64,000 bases of DNA. Origin: Mycobacterium sp. ENV421 (GTDB lineage: Bacteria; Actinomycetota; Actinomycetes; Mycobacteriales; Mycobacteriaceae). This document shows, piece by piece, positions 29,043-38,746 of the stretch. The stretch is taken from assembly GCF_002887815.1 (NCBI RefSeq), contig NZ_PDHO01000001.1:372001-436000 (forward strand), in the 5' to 3' direction. Position 1 is the stretch's first letter, and each line of letters begins with the position of its first letter. The notes under the pieces were generated by a model. The model made no database searches. It saw only the letters and a list, made by a program, of their open reading frames with translations, and had not been told where the DNA came from. A program made the translations under genes and the position numbers.

Positions 29043-30452
29043 ATGCGTACCGTCGCTCTTTCGTCCCGCGATCCGCTCCGTACTTCCGCCAATGACGCGG
29101 CCCGCATCCCCGCCAATGACGCGGCCCGCATCCCCGCCAATGACGCGGCCCGCATCGCCGTTCATGACGCGGCCCGCCCGCATCCCCTGCGGACCCGCCG
29201 CCACGTCGTGGCCCCGTCACTGCGGGTTCCCGATGGGGCTGCCGCATCGGTCTTCGCGGCCGTCCGCCAGCGTGGCGCCATCGGCCGCGATGTGATCGCC
29301 CAGGTCACCAACCTGTCGATCGCCACGGTGAACCGGCAGGTCGCCGCATTGCTGGATGCCGGGATCCTGCGTGAGCGGGCCGATCTGGCCGTGTCGGGCG
29401 CGATCGGCCGTCCGCGCGTCCCGGTCGAGGTTCGTCACGAACCGTTCCTGACTCTCGGCATCCACATCGGCGCGCGCACCACGAACATCGTTGCGACCGA
29501 CCTGCTCGGCCGCACCCTGGACGCGGTCGAGACCCCGACGCCGCGCGGTGGTCAGGCTGCCGCACTGGCGTCGTTGGCCGGCAGTGCCCGTCGCTACCTG
29601 AGCCGCTGGCATCGTCGCCGTCCGTTATGGATCGGCGTGGCGATCGGTGGTGTGGTCGACAGCGGCACGGGCCACGTCGACCACAGCCGGTTGGGGTGGA
29701 CACAGGCCCCCGTGGGCCCGGTGCTGGCCGAGGCGTTGGGTCTGCCGGTGTCAGTGGCATCCCACGTGGACGCGATGGCCGGCGCCGAACTGCTGCTCGG
29801 GCTGCGTCGTCCGCAGGCCCAGGCGTCGAGCAGCCTGTACGTCTACGCCCGTGAGACCGTCGGCTTCGCGCTGGTGATCGGCGGCCGGGTGCACAGCCCG
29901 ATCAGCGGCCCCGGCACCATCGCCGCGCTGCCGGTGACCTCCGAATTACTCGGCGGCAGTGGGCAACTGGAGTCGACAGTCAGCGACGAGGCGGTGCTGG
30001 CCGCGGCCCGCGAGCGTGGCATCGTGCCCGGCTCCGGCCCCGGCGCGTCGATGACTACGCTGCTGCGCACCGCCCGCCAGGGCGATACCCCGACCGCGGC
30101 GCGCGCCCGGGAATTGCTTGCCGAGCGGGCCCGCGTCCTGGGCGGCGCGGTGGCCCTGCTGCGCGACATGCTCAACCCCGACGACCTGGTGGTCGGCGGC
30201 CAGGCCTTCACCGAATACCCCGAGGGCATGCAGTTGGTCGAGGCCGCGTTCGCCGAGCGGTCGGTGCTGCCCCACCGCGATATCCGGATGACCGCGTTCG
30301 GCAACCGGGTGCAGGAGGCCGGCGCCGGGATCGTCTCACTGGGCGGCCTGTACGCCGATCCGATCGGCGCGCTGAGACGGGCACAGAACCGTCGCGAAGC
30401 CCTGAACGCGACGGGTGTAAAGATGGAGGCGTGCGGCACGCCCGGGAACTGA
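29043..30452 (+). CDS. ROK/NagC-family transcriptional regulator (Rv0485-like)
   Basis: 469 residues. After a repeat-bearing N-terminal tail, a winged helix ([20 protein letters not shown], about residues 80-115) precedes a ROK sugar-kinase-like domain with [16 protein letters not shown] and [13 protein letters not shown]. The CxCGxxGC zinc motif of many ROK repressors is not seen. In M. tuberculosis the homologue regulates the pe13-ppe18 genes. AAGGA lies 6 nt before ATG 29043. Its last 22 bp overlap the mshA start, so it shares an operon with mycothiol synthesis. Confidence 0.9.
   Translation: MRTVALSSRDPLRTSANDAARIPANDAARIPANDAARIAVHDAARPHPLRTRRHVVAPSLRVPDGAAASVFAAVRQRGAIGRDVIAQVTNLSIATVNRQVAALLDAGILRERADLAVSGAIGRPRVPVEVRHEPFLTLGIHIGARTTNIVATDLLGRTLDAVETPTPRGGQAAALASLAGSARRYLSRWHRRRPLWIGVAIGGVVDSGTGHVDHSRLGWTQAPVGPVLAEALGLPVSVASHVDAMAGAELLLGLRRPQAQASSSLYVYARETVGFALVIGGRVHSPISGPGTIAALPVTSELLGGSGQLESTVSDEAVLAAARERGIVPGSGPGASMTTLLRTARQGDTPTAARARELLAERARVLGGAVALLRDMLNPDDLVVGGQAFTEYPEGMQLVEAAFAERSVLPHRDIRMTAFGNRVQEAGAGIVSLGGLYADPIGALRRAQNRREALNATGVKMEACGTPGN
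29085..29180 (+). repeat. In-frame 24-bp tandem repeat in the ROK gene
   Basis: Four tandem 24-bp units, the first three almost identical (GCCAATGACGCGGCCCGCAT core) and the fourth diverged. They encode (S/P)ANDAARI three times and then AVHDAARP, residues 15-46 of the protein, before the DNA-binding domain. The sharp identity at DNA level suggests recent slippage expansion. Confidence 0.9.
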
Positions 30453-31768
30453 GCGACAGCTCGGCCGATGCGATGCCGCGGCGCGTCGCGGTGTTGTCGG
30501 TGCACACCTCCCCGCTGGCTCAGCCCGGGACCGGTGACGCCGGCGGAATGAACGTCTACGTACTGCAGACCGCGTTGCACCTGGCCCGGCGCGGGGTGGA
30601 GGTGGAGATCTTCACCCGGGCGACGTCGTCGTCGGATCAGCCGCTGGTCCGGGTGGCCCCCGGGGTGCTGGTGCGCAATGTCGTGGCGGGGCCGTTCGAG
30701 GGACTCGACAAATACGACCTACCCACCCAGCTGTGCGCGTTCACCGCCGGAGTGCTGCGCGCCGAGGCCAACCACGAGCCCGGCTACTACGACATCGTGC
30801 ATTCGCATTACTGGCTCTCCGGCCAGGTCGGCTGGCTGGCCCGCGACCGGTGGGCAGTGCCGTTGGTGCACACCGCCCACACGCTGGCCGCGGTGAAGAA
30901 CGCCGCCCTGGCCGACGGCGACTCGCCGGAGCCTCCGCTGCGCGCGGTGGGCGAACAGCAGGTGGTCGACGAGGCCGACCGGCTGGTCGTCAACACCGAA
31001 GATGAAGCACACCAGCTCATTTCGCTGCACAACGCGGACCCGCGGCGGATCGATGTGGTGTACCCGGGCGTCGATCTGGAGACGTTCACCCCCGGCGACC
31101 GACGCACTGCGCGAGCTGCGCTCGGCCTCCCCGACGGCGAGCGCGTGGTCGCCTTCGTCGGGCGTATCCAGCCGCTCAAAGCACCCGATGTGCTGTTGCG
31201 CGCCGCCGCCCGGCTGCCCGGTGTGCGGGTGCTGGTGGCCGGTGGCCCGTCGGGCAGCGGCCTGGCCGCGCCCGATGCGTTGGTGAGCCTCGCCGCCGAA
31301 CTGGGTATTGCAGACCGGGTGACATTCCTTCCGCCCCAGTCGCGCGAGCAACTCGTCAACGTCTATCGCGCCGCCGATCTGGTCGCCGTGCCCAGCTATT
31401 CGGAGTCGTTCGGTCTGGTCGCGGTGGAGGCGCAGGCGTGCGGGACGCCCGTGGTCGCCGCCGCGGTCGGCGGGCTGCCGGTGGCCGTATCCGACGGAGT
31501 CAGCGGTGCGCTGGTCGCCGGCCACGAGCCCGGCCAATGGGCCGACGCGATCGCCACTGTGCTGGCCCGCGACCCCGACGAGCTCAGCCGAGCGGCCGTC
31601 GAGCACGCGCAGGGGTTCTCCTGGGCGCACACCGTCGACGGACTGCTGACCAGCTACGGCCACGCGATCGACGACTATGCCAGTGCCCGGCACCGTCGCG
31701 CGGCCGGTGACGCGCTGGCCAAGCGCAACGGGCGGCGCTGGTCGATGCGGCGCGGGGTGCGGCTGTGA
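30431..31768 (+). CDS. mshA: D-inositol-3-phosphate glycosyltransferase
   Basis: 445 residues, GT4 glycosyltransferase. It joins GlcNAc from UDP-GlcNAc to inositol-3-phosphate, the first committed step of mycothiol synthesis. Hallmarks: [41 protein letters not shown] and [23 protein letters not shown] 30431 gives an N-terminus like M. smegmatis MshA but places the start inside the ROK gene, only 1 nt after GGAGG; ATG 30473 is the alternative. The overlap suggests coupling to the ROK gene. Confidence 0.95.
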   Translation: MRHARELSDSSADAMPRRVAVLSVHTSPLAQPGTGDAGGMNVYVLQTALHLARRGVEVEIFTRATSSSDQPLVRVAPGVLVRNVVAGPFEGLDKYDLPTQLCAFTAGVLRAEANHEPGYYDIVHSHYWLSGQVGWLARDRWAVPLVHTAHTLAAVKNAALADGDSPEPPLRAVGEQQVVDEADRLVVNTEDEAHQLISLHNADPRRIDVVYPGVDLETFTPGDRRTARAALGLPDGERVVAFVGRIQPLKAPDVLLRAAARLPGVRVLVAGGPSGSGLAAPDALVSLAAELGIADRVTFLPPQSREQLVNVYRAADLVAVPSYSESFGLVAVEAQACGTPVVAAAVGGLPVAVSDGVSGALVAGHEPGQWADAIATVLARDPDELSRAAVEHAQGFSWAHTVDGLLTSYGHAIDDYASARHRRAAGDALAKRNGRRWSMRRGVRL

Positions 31769-32322
31769 GTGGCGAGCGAGAAGCCGAAGGCGGATCGCGC
31801 GTCGGCGCCGCGGACGTGCATCAGGTCATCGAGAAGACGCTGGACGAGCACGGGCTGGTCTACAGCCGCCACGAAGGCGCCCACGGCGGGTTGCCGGGAC
31901 TGATCGTCGAGCTGCCGGGGGAGCGCAAGCTGACGACCAACACCCTGCTGAGCGTCGGTGAGCATTCGGTGCGCGTCGAGGCGTTCGTCTGCCGGCAGCC
32001 CGACGAGAACCACCAGGGCGTCTACCGGTTCCTGCTCAAGCGCAACCGCCGGCTGTACGGGGTGGCCTACACGCTGGACAACATCGGCGACATCTATCTG
32101 ATCGGGCGGATGGCGCTGGAGGCGGTGACCGCCGACGAGCTGGACCGGGTCCTCGGCCAGGTGCTCGAGGCCGTCGACTCCGACTTCAACACCCTGCTGG
32201 AACTGGGCTTCAAGTCGTCCATCCAGAAGGAGTGGGCGTGGCGGGTGTCGCGTGGCGAATCGCTGAAGAACCTGGCGGCCTTCGAGCACCTCATAGACGA
32301 GGACGACCAAACGGGGTCGTGA
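31765..32322 (+). CDS. YbjN-domain protein (Rv0487-like)
   Basis: 185 residues with the YbjN/TY3 sensory-chaperone-like fold ([40 protein letters not shown], and [20 protein letters not shown]). The family has no fixed biochemical role. GTG 31765 overlaps the mshA stop (GTGA), so translation is coupled. In M. tuberculosis a LysE-type transporter gene (Rv0488) separates it from gpm1; here gpmA follows after 12 bp. Confidence 0.82.
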   Translation: MSGEREAEGGSRVGAADVHQVIEKTLDEHGLVYSRHEGAHGGLPGLIVELPGERKLTTNTLLSVGEHSVRVEAFVCRQPDENHQGVYRFLLKRNRRLYGVAYTLDNIGDIYLIGRMALEAVTADELDRVLGQVLEAVDSDFNTLLELGFKSSIQKEWAWRVSRGESLKNLAAFEHLIDEDDQTGS

Positions 32323-32334
32323 GAGGATTCCGGC

Positions 32335-33081
32335 ATGGCTGACTCCACACTGATTCTGCTGCGGCACGGCGAAAGCGAATGGAACGCGCTGAACCTGTTC
32401 ACCGGCTGGGTGGACGTCGACCTCACCGACAAGGGTCGCGCTGAGGCGGTGCGCGGCGGAAAGCTGATGGCCGAGCAGGGACTGCTGCCCGACGTGCTGT
32501 ACACCTCGCTGCTGCGCCGCGCGATCACCACCGCCCACCTGGCGCTGGACGCCGCCGACCGGCTGTGGATCCCGGTGACGCGCAACTGGCGGCTCAACGA
32601 GCGGCACTACGGCGCCCTGCAGGGCCTCGACAAGGCCGAGACCAAGGAAAAGTACGGCGAGGAGCAGTTCATGCTGTGGCGGCGCAGCTACGACACACCG
32701 CCGCCGCCCATCGAGAAGGGCAGCCAGTACAGCCAGGACGCCGATCCGCGCTACGCCGACATCGACGGCGGCCCGCTGACCGAATGCCTTGCCGACGTCG
32801 TGGCCCGCTTCGTCCCGTACTTCACCGAGACGATCGTCCCGGACCTGCAGGCGGGCAAGACGGTGCTGATGGTCGCGCACGGCAACTCGCTGCGAGCCCT
32901 GGTGAAGTATCTGGACAACATGTCCGATGCCGACGTCGTGGGCCTGAACATCCCGACCGGCATACCGCTGCGCTACGACCTGGACGCCGATCTGAAGCCA
33001 CGGGTGCCGGGCGGCACCTACCTGGATCCCGAGGCCGCCGCCGCCGGCGCGGCCGCGGTCGCCAGCCAGGGCGCCAAGTAA
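32335..33081 (+). CDS. gpmA: 2,3-bisphosphoglycerate-dependent phosphoglycerate mutase
   Basis: 248 residues. RHGESEWN with the phospho-His (His11), [26 protein letters not shown] and [17 protein letters not shown] are the family signatures. It interconverts 3- and 2-phosphoglycerate in glycolysis and gluconeogenesis. GAGAGGA lies about 6 nt before ATG 32335. Probably the last gene of the ROK-mshA-ybjN-gpmA group; 133 bp separate it from senX3. Confidence 0.96.
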   Translation: MADSTLILLRHGESEWNALNLFTGWVDVDLTDKGRAEAVRGGKLMAEQGLLPDVLYTSLLRRAITTAHLALDAADRLWIPVTRNWRLNERHYGALQGLDKAETKEKYGEEQFMLWRRSYDTPPPPIEKGSQYSQDADPRYADIDGGPLTECLADVVARFVPYFTETIVPDLQAGKTVLMVAHGNSLRALVKYLDNMSDADVVGLNIPTGIPLRYDLDADLKPRVPGGTYLDPEAAAAGAAAVASQGAK

Positions 33082-33188
33082 TTCCGGCGCTCACCTCGGA
33101 TTTGGCAAACACGGGGTAAACGGGGGCGGAATACATGCGCGCTGAGAGTGTGACGTGTACCGATTTGGCCGCACGCTGCTGGGATGAC

Positions 33189-33208
33189 GTTCACCGGATG
33201 CGTACCCT
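33189..33208 (+). promoter_or_regulatory. senX3 promoter with PHO-box-like half-sites
   Basis: TACCCT (33203-33208) ends 6 nt before GTG 33215. GTTCACC (33189-33195), the RegX3/PhoP-type half-site, and a weak second copy GCGTACC (33200-33206) are spaced 11 bp, the usual period of a PHO box, and overlap the -10. RegX3 is known to autoregulate; binding here is inferred. Confidence 0.5.
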
Positions 33209-33214
33209 TTTCCT

Positions 33215-34420
33215 GTGAGTGTTGGCTCGGTGGTACTACTGGCCACCGCCGCAGCGCTGGTAGCGCTTGCTTGCGGACTCGGAATCGGGGCCGCACTCAC
33301 CCCACGGATCCTGGAACGCAGGCAGCGCCGCGCGATCACCGAAGCCGGCATCACGGTGTCGCAGATGCTGCAGCATGTGGTGTCGCTGGCGCCGATCGGG
33401 ATGGTGGTCGTCGACTCCCATCGCGACGTGGTGTTCATCAACGACCGCGCCACCGAACTCGGCATCGTGCGGGACCGCCAGCTCGACGAGCGGGCCTGGA
33501 CGGCCGCCCAACGCGTGCTCGCCACCGGTGAGGGCGTCGAGGTCGACCTGTCCCAGCCGCAGCGCGCGGCGGCCGGCCGGTCGGGGCTGTCGGTGCGTGG
33601 GCACGTGCGGCTGCTGAGCAAGCAGGATCCCCGTTTCGTCGTGGTCTACGTCGACGACCAGTCCGAGCAGGCCCGGATGGAGGCCAGCCGGCGCGATTTC
33701 GTGGCCAACGTCAGCCACGAACTCAAGACCCCGGTGGCCGCGATGGGCGTGCTGGCCGAGGCGCTGCTGGAGTCGGGCGACGATGCCGAGACCGTGCGCC
33801 ACTTCGGCAAGAAGATCCTCACCGAATCGCAGCGGCTGGCGAACATGGTCCGCGAGCTGATCGAACTGTCCCGCCTGCAGGGTGCCGAACCGCTTCCCGA
33901 CCTCGACAGTGTCGACGTCGATTCCGTTGTCACCGAAGCTATTTCGCGACACAAAGTGGCTGCCGACAATGCTGACATCACGGTGACCACCGACGCGCCG
34001 AGTGGGTTCCGGGTGTTGGGTGACCAGTCGCTGTTGGTCACCGCGCTGGCCAACCTGATCTCCAACGCGATCGCATACTCACCGGACGGATCGAAGGTGT
34101 CGATCAGTCGCCGTCGTCGTGGCGACAACATCGAGATCGCCGTCACCGACCGGGGTATCGGGATCGCCCGCGCCGATCAGGAGCGGGTGTTCGAACGGTT
34201 CTTCCGGGTCGACAAGGCGCGCTCGCGGGCCACCGGCGGCACCGGCTTGGGGCTGGCCATCGTCAAACACGTGGCGGCCAATCACAACGGCAGCATCCGG
34301 CTGTGGAGCCAGCCGGGCACCGGCTCGACGTTCACCCTGTCCATTCCCGCCTATCCACATACCGACGATGACGAACCGGCCGACCTTTCGGCCATTGACG
34401 AGGAGGCACTACGCCAATGA
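33215..34420 (+). CDS. senX3: Sensor histidine kinase of the phosphate-responsive SenX3-RegX3 system
   Basis: 401 residues. N-terminal transmembrane helix ([20 protein letters not shown]), PAS-like domain (about 50-150), HisKA with [17 protein letters not shown] (phospho-His168), and HATPase_c with [27 protein letters not shown] and [11 protein letters not shown]. It responds to phosphate limitation and phosphorylates RegX3. GTG 33215 follows TACCCT by 6 nt. The gene overlaps regX3 by 4 bp; the MIRU repeats between the two genes in M. tuberculosis are absent. Confidence 0.96.
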   Translation: MSVGSVVLLATAAALVALACGLGIGAALTPRILERRQRRAITEAGITVSQMLQHVVSLAPIGMVVVDSHRDVVFINDRATELGIVRDRQLDERAWTAAQRVLATGEGVEVDLSQPQRAAAGRSGLSVRGHVRLLSKQDPRFVVVYVDDQSEQARMEASRRDFVANVSHELKTPVAAMGVLAEALLESGDDAETVRHFGKKILTESQRLANMVRELIELSRLQGAEPLPDLDSVDVDSVVTEAISRHKVAADNADITVTTDAPSGFRVLGDQSLLVTALANLISNAIAYSPDGSKVSISRRRRGDNIEIAVTDRGIGIARADQERVFERFFRVDKARSRATGGTGLGLAIVKHVAANHNGSIRLWSQPGTGSTFTLSIPAYPHTDDDEPADLSAIDEEALRQ

Positions 34421-35103
34421 CCAATGTGTTGATCGTGGAAGACGAAGAGTCGCTGGCCGACCCGCTGGCGTTCCTGCTGCGCAAGGAGGGGTTCGAGGCC
34501 ACCGTGGTCGGCGACGGCCCGTCGGCGCTGGCTGAATTCGACCGGTCGGGGGCCGACATCGTGCTGCTCGACCTGATGCTGCCGGGCATGACCGGCACCG
34601 ACGTGTGTAAGCAGCTGCGGGCCCGCTCCAGCGTGCCGGTGATCATGGTGACCGCCCGCGACAGCGAGATCGACAAGGTCGTCGGTCTGGAACTCGGCGC
34701 CGACGACTACGTGACCAAGCCGTACTCAGCCCGCGAACTGATCGCCCGCATCCGCGCCGTGCTGCGTCGCGGCAGCGATACCGAGGACTCCGGCATCGGC
34801 GACGCGATCTTGGAGGCCGGCCCGGTGCGGATGGATGTCGAACGGCACGTCGTGACCGTTGGCAGCGAGCCGATCACCTTGCCGCTCAAGGAATTCGACC
34901 TGCTGGAGTACTTGATGCGCAACAGTGGACGGGTACTCACCCGCGGTCAGCTCATCGATCGGGTGTGGGGTGCGGACTATGTCGGGGATACCAAGACCCT
35001 CGACGTCCACGTCAAGCGTCTGCGCTCGAAGATCGAATCCGATCCGGCCAACCCGGTGCATCTGGTCACGGTGCGCGGTCTGGGCTACAAGCTGGAGGGC
35101 TAG
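34417..35103 (+). CDS. regX3: Response regulator RegX3, OmpR/PhoB family
   Basis: 228 residues. Receiver domain with the acidic pocket (VEDEE), phospho-acceptor Asp52 in VLLDLMLPG, Thr and Lys in VTARDS and VTKPYSARE; then a winged-helix output domain with [20 protein letters not shown] and [14 protein letters not shown]. It activates phosphate-scarcity genes. ATG 34417 overlaps the senX3 stop (ATGA). It converges on the glycosyl-phosphotransferase gene. Confidence 0.96.
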   Translation: MTNVLIVEDEESLADPLAFLLRKEGFEATVVGDGPSALAEFDRSGADIVLLDLMLPGMTGTDVCKQLRARSSVPVIMVTARDSEIDKVVGLELGADDYVTKPYSARELIARIRAVLRRGSDTEDSGIGDAILEAGPVRMDVERHVVTVGSEPITLPLKEFDLLEYLMRNSGRVLTRGQLIDRVWGADYVGDTKTLDVHVKRLRSKIESDPANPVHLVTVRGLGYKLEG

Positions 35104-35105
35104 AC

Positions 35106-35131
35106 GCCCCGGGGGTTCCTGGCGGCGGGGC
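35106..35131. terminator. Hairpin between regX3 and the convergent transferase gene
   Basis: GCCCCG (35106-35111) pairs with CGGGGC (35126-35131) around a 14-nt loop, filling the gap between the two stop codons. No T-tract. Possible bidirectional terminator. Confidence 0.4.
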
Positions 35132-36679
35132 CTAGTAGGCGCCGTCGCCGCTCAGGACCGTCCTGATGGTCTTGGCGATGATCACCAGATCGCGGATGGG
35201 CGACCAGTTTTCGATGTAGCTGAGGTCGAGGCGGACGGCGTCCTCGAGGGGCAGGTCTGACCGTCCGCTGACCTGCCAGAGCCCGGTCAGTCCGGGCTTC
35301 ACCGTCAGCCGCCTGCGGACCAGATCGTCGTAGGAGTCCACCTCGCGGCGCACCTGCGGGCGCGGCCCCACCACGCTCATGTCGCCGCGCAGCACATTGA
35401 TGAACTGCGGCAGTTCGTCGATGCTGTACTTGCGAATGATCTTGCCCACGTGGGTGATCCGCGGGTCGTCCTTGTCTTTCCAGAACACCGGATCGCTGCC
35501 GTTGGCGGCGATCATCGCCTGCGCGTCGGCGTCGGCGCCGTCGACCATGCTGCGGAACTTGAGCATCGTGAACGTCGTGCCCTTGAACCCGATTCGTTCG
35601 GAGGCGTAGAACACCGGCCCGGGTCCGGAGAGCCGCACGGCGAGCGCGGCGAGGAAGAACACCGGCGCCATGATCGTCATCGCGGCGAGGGTGAACACGA
35701 CGTCGAACACCCGCTTGGCCACGGAGTTGGCGCCGTCGTACTGGGGCTTGGTCACCTCGAACATCGCCATGCCGGCGACGGGTCGGCTGTGCAGCCGATC
35801 CTCGGCGATGTCGACCAGGCCGGGAGCGATCATCAGGTCCACGCCCAGCGAATCGAGTTCCCAGATCAGCCTGCGGATCTCGGTGGGATGCAGATGGTCG
35901 GTGGCGGCCAGGGCGACGGTGTGGGCGTCGGTGTGTCGGACGGCGTCGACGATCGCCTGGTCGATCCCGACGATCGGGATGTGGCGTCCGTCGACGTCGA
36001 TGCCGTCGTGCTGTGCGGTCGGTCCGGTGGGTGTGCAGATCCCCACGACGCGGTAACCGGCGCCGGGATCTCGCACGAAGTTGGTGGCGACGTCGGCGGC
36101 GGTCCTGGCGCTGCCCACGACGAGCACCGAGATCTGGTGTTCGTCGCGGCGGAGTTCGGCGGCCGCCACCCGGCGCCAGCACAGTCGGCTGGTCAGAAGG
36201 CCGAGCAGGCCGACCGCGAAGACGACGGCGAGATAGGTTCGCGACACGTCGACGTGCAGGAGCAGCGCACCGATCGCGATCAGCCCGAAGAGTTGGAGGG
36301 TGGCGAGGATGACGCTCATGTATTCACCGACGTCGCGGCCCACCACCCGGCGGACGCGGTATCCGGTGAGGCCGAGCGCGGCCATCCACGAGGCGGCCAA
36401 TGCCGCTGAGCCAACGGCGTAGGTCAGCAGGACAGCGGGGTGGCCGGCGAACAACGCCATCGTCGTGGCTGCCGAGGCAAGGCAAATAACGGTGGCATCA
36501 GTCAAGATCAATCGCCTGGAGTGCCGGAAGCGCCGGGTCTCGCGTCGGGAAGCCTGCGCCTGGTGCCAGAGCGGCGGGATGCTGTTCTCGTCAAATAACG
36601 ATTCGGTTGAGTTTTGGCGAAGATTGTTGGGGCGGCTGTTACCGACTGAGATCCGGTTATCAGACTGTTCAGCCAACAC
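35132..36679 (-). CDS. Polyprenyl-phosphate glycosyl-1-phosphate transferase (exopolysaccharide initiation)
   Basis: 515 residues. Four N-terminal helices (such as TDATVICLASAATTMALFAG), a CoA-binding-like region (HQISVLVVGSARTAADVATN), a fifth helix (VVFTLAAMTIMAPVFFLAAL) and a C-terminal catalytic domain with FYASERIGFKGTTFTMLKFR, DELPQFINVLRGDMSVVGPR and KPGLTGLWQVSGRSDL. It transfers a sugar-1-phosphate to undecaprenyl or decaprenyl phosphate, starting a surface glycan. GTG 36679 is used; the upstream GGGAG is 12 nt away. It replaces Rv0492c-Rv0494 of M. tuberculosis. No other glycan genes adjoin it. Confidence 0.92.
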   Translation of the reverse strand: MLAEQSDNRISVGNSRPNNLRQNSTESLFDENSIPPLWHQAQASRRETRRFRHSRRLILTDATVICLASAATTMALFAGHPAVLLTYAVGSAALAASWMAALGLTGYRVRRVVGRDVGEYMSVILATLQLFGLIAIGALLLHVDVSRTYLAVVFAVGLLGLLTSRLCWRRVAAAELRRDEHQISVLVVGSARTAADVATNFVRDPGAGYRVVGICTPTGPTAQHDGIDVDGRHIPIVGIDQAIVDAVRHTDAHTVALAATDHLHPTEIRRLIWELDSLGVDLMIAPGLVDIAEDRLHSRPVAGMAMFEVTKPQYDGANSVAKRVFDVVFTLAAMTIMAPVFFLAALAVRLSGPGPVFYASERIGFKGTTFTMLKFRSMVDGADADAQAMIAANGSDPVFWKDKDDPRITHVGKIIRKYSIDELPQFINVLRGDMSVVGPRPQVRREVDSYDDLVRRRLTVKPGLTGLWQVSGRSDLPLEDAVRLDLSYIENWSPIRDLVIIAKTIRTVLSGDGAY

Positions 36680-36722
36680 AGCGAAGATCTGCTCCCGTAG
36701 TCACCGAACTGCTATTAACTGC

Positions 36723-36751
36723 ACCGTAACCCTACTTAGGTCGCATGGCAA
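36723..36751 (-). promoter_or_regulatory. Promoter of the glycosyl-phosphotransferase gene
   Basis: On the minus strand TTGCCA (36751-36746), 17-bp spacer, TACGGT (36728-36723). It predicts a start near 36716 and a leader of about 37 nt. The surrounding 36.60-36.80 kb is visibly richer in A/T than the rest of the window. Confidence 0.55.
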
Positions 36752-36859
36752 CCTCAGCGGCGGATGACGAAGATCACGAGTTTTATACAGAGTGATGCAG
36801 AACTAGCAAATTACGGTCAGCGCGTGGTGGGGCTGGAGAGCCCGGGCGTGATAGGTGCG

Positions 36860-37636
36860 CTACTGCGCGGCGCGAGTGGCGGGGTGGATGGCGATCAGCG
36901 GAAATCCGCCACGCCGCCGGCACATCGCCGCCAACTCCGAGTACGCCTTCTCGCCGAGCAACTCGGTCAGCTCCGGGGCGTAGGACTGCCACACCTGCTT
37001 GGCGCCGACGTGGGCGGCCGGGTCACCGGTGCAGTACCAGTGCAGGTCGGCCCCGCCTTCGCCCCAGCCGCGCCGGTCGTATTCGGTGATGGTTGATTTC
37101 AGGATCTCCGAACCGTCCGGTCGGGTGATCCATTCCTGGACGCGCCGGATGGGGAGCTGCCAGCACACCTCGGGCTTCATGGTCAGCGGCTCGACCCCGA
37201 GCTTGAGCGCCTTGGTGTGCAGCGCGCAGCCGATGCCGGTCGGGAAACCCGGCCGGTTGAGGAAGATGCAGGCGCCCTTGTATTTGCGGGTGCGCAGGCT
37301 CGGTTTGTCGTCGAACTCGTCCATCTCGAGGTAGCCCTTGCGGCCCAGTCCCTTGTCCCGGAACTGCCAATCCTCGTCGGTCAGGTGTTTGACGGCATCG
37401 TCGAGATTGGCGCGGTCGTCGTCGTCGGACAGGAATGCCCCGTGCGAACAGCAACCGTCATCCGGCCGCCCCTCGACGGTGCCCTTGCAGGCCGGCGTAC
37501 CGAACACGCACGTCCAATTCGACAGCAGCCAAGTCAAATCCGCGGCGATCAGATGTTCCGGATTGTCCGGGTCGTAGAACTCCACCCACTCGCGGGGGAA
37601 GTCCAGGTCAACTTCGCCAGGGTGCGCATCTGTCAC
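36860..37636 (-). CDS. Conserved Cys-rich protein (Rv0495c-like)
   Basis: 258 residues from GTG 37636. It contains [20 protein letters not shown] followed by [12 protein letters not shown], then [32 protein letters not shown] and [13 protein letters not shown]. The spaced Cys and His residues suggest bound zinc or an iron-sulfur cluster. The protein is strongly conserved in mycobacteria but has no assigned reaction. TACGGT (37650-37645) lies 8 nt before this GTG, supporting a leaderless start; ATG 37690 and longer starts are in frame. It is divergent from ppx. Confidence 0.82.
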   Translation of the reverse strand: MTDAHPGEVDLDFPREWVEFYDPDNPEHLIAADLTWLLSNWTCVFGTPACKGTVEGRPDDGCCSHGAFLSDDDDRANLDDAVKHLTDEDWQFRDKGLGRKGYLEMDEFDDKPSLRTRKYKGACIFLNRPGFPTGIGCALHTKALKLGVEPLTMKPEVCWQLPIRRVQEWITRPDGSEILKSTITEYDRRGWGEGGADLHWYCTGDPAAHVGAKQVWQSYAPELTELLGEKAYSELAAMCRRRGGFPLIAIHPATRAAQ

Positions 37637-37732
37637 AGCGCCCAACCGTAGTCCACCTGCGCGCCACCTTCGCGCTGGCATTTGCCCCATGTCGCAGGTG
37701 CCGCGCACGGAACGCAGGCTAGTTTTGTTCAC

Positions 37733-38746
37733 GTGCGATTAGGCGTGCTCGACGTGGGCAGCAACACAGTTCATCTGTTGGTGGTCGATGCCCACCGCGG
37801 CGGGCATCCGACTCCGATGAGCTCGACCAAAGCCGCGCTGCGGCTCGCCGAGGCGATCGACGACTCCGGCAAGCTCACCCGCCGCGGTGCCGACAAGCTG
37901 ATCGACACCATCGACGAGTTCGCCAAGATCGCGGCCAGTTCGGGCTGCGCCGACCTGATGGCCTTCGCCACCTCCGCGGTGCGCGACGCCAAGAACTCCG
38001 AGGATGTCCTTGCGCGTGTGCTCGCCGAAACGGGGGTGAACCTGCAGGTCCTGTCTGGTGCGAACGAGTCGCGGCTGACGTTTCTGGCGGTGCGCCGGTG
38101 GTACGGCTGGAGCGCCGGTCGCATCATCAACCTCGACATCGGCGGCGGCTCGTTGGAGCTGTCCAACGGCGTCGACGAAGCGCCCGAGGTGGCACTGTCG
38201 CTGCCGCTGGGCGCGGGCCGGCTCACCCGCGAGTGGCTCCCGGACGATCCGCCGGGCCGCCGCCGGGTCGCGATGCTGCGCGACTGGCTGGACAACGAGC
38301 TGGCCGAGGCCAGTTCCTTCGTCCTGGATGCCGGCCTCCCGGACCTTGCGGTCGCCACGTCGAAGACCTTCCGGTCGCTGGCGCGGCTCACCGGCGCCGC
38401 CCCGTCGGGTGCCGGGCCCAGGGTCAAACGAACGCTGACCCTCAACGGCCTGAGGCAGCTCATATCTTTCATCTCTAGGATGACCACGACAGATCGTGCC
38501 GAGTTGGAGGGAGTCAGTGCCGAGCGGGCGCCACAGATAGTGGCCGGTGCTCTGGTGGCGGAGGCGAGCATGCGAGCACTGTCATTGGAATCCGTGGACA
38601 TCTGCCCGTGGGCGCTGCGCGAGGGTCTCATCCTGCGCCGACTCGACAGTGAAGCTGACGGAACTGCCCTGGTGGAAACCGCCGTGGGGGATGCTGGAAG
38701 CAAGAATTTTGATCGGTCGACTGCCCGATCGAGAGGCACACGATGA
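37733..38746 (+). CDS. ppx: Exopolyphosphatase/pppGpp phosphatase family (Rv0496-like)
   Basis: 337 residues of the Ppx/GppA family. ASKHA-fold motifs: [18 protein letters not shown] at the N-terminus, [31 protein letters not shown], and [11 protein letters not shown]. It hydrolyses terminal phosphates of polyphosphate. GTG 37733 lies 7 nt after TAGTTT (37720-37725). It overlaps the following membrane gene by 4 bp (ATGA). Together with PPK2 earlier and SenX3-RegX3 nearby it adds to phosphate handling. Confidence 0.92.
   Translation: MRLGVLDVGSNTVHLLVVDAHRGGHPTPMSSTKAALRLAEAIDDSGKLTRRGADKLIDTIDEFAKIAASSGCADLMAFATSAVRDAKNSEDVLARVLAETGVNLQVLSGANESRLTFLAVRRWYGWSAGRIINLDIGGGSLELSNGVDEAPEVALSLPLGAGRLTREWLPDDPPGRRRVAMLRDWLDNELAEASSFVLDAGLPDLAVATSKTFRSLARLTGAAPSGAGPRVKRTLTLNGLRQLISFISRMTTTDRAELEGVSAERAPQIVAGALVAEASMRALSLESVDICPWALREGLILRRLDSEADGTALVETAVGDAGSKNFDRSTARSRGTR

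Noticed and set aside
29085..29180. CRISPR array
   Set aside because: The repeats are directly adjacent without spacers, are in frame in a regulator gene, and no cas genes are present.
28849..29247. N-terminal extension of the minus-strand SDR
   Set aside because: It would run antisense through the ROK gene repeats; the SDR fold starts at ATG 28848, just after a good -10 box.
36764..37096. 110-codon plus-strand frame starting MTKITSFIQSDAELANYGQR
   Set aside because: Most of it is antisense to the conserved Cys-rich gene, and no promoter or ribosome binding site precedes it.
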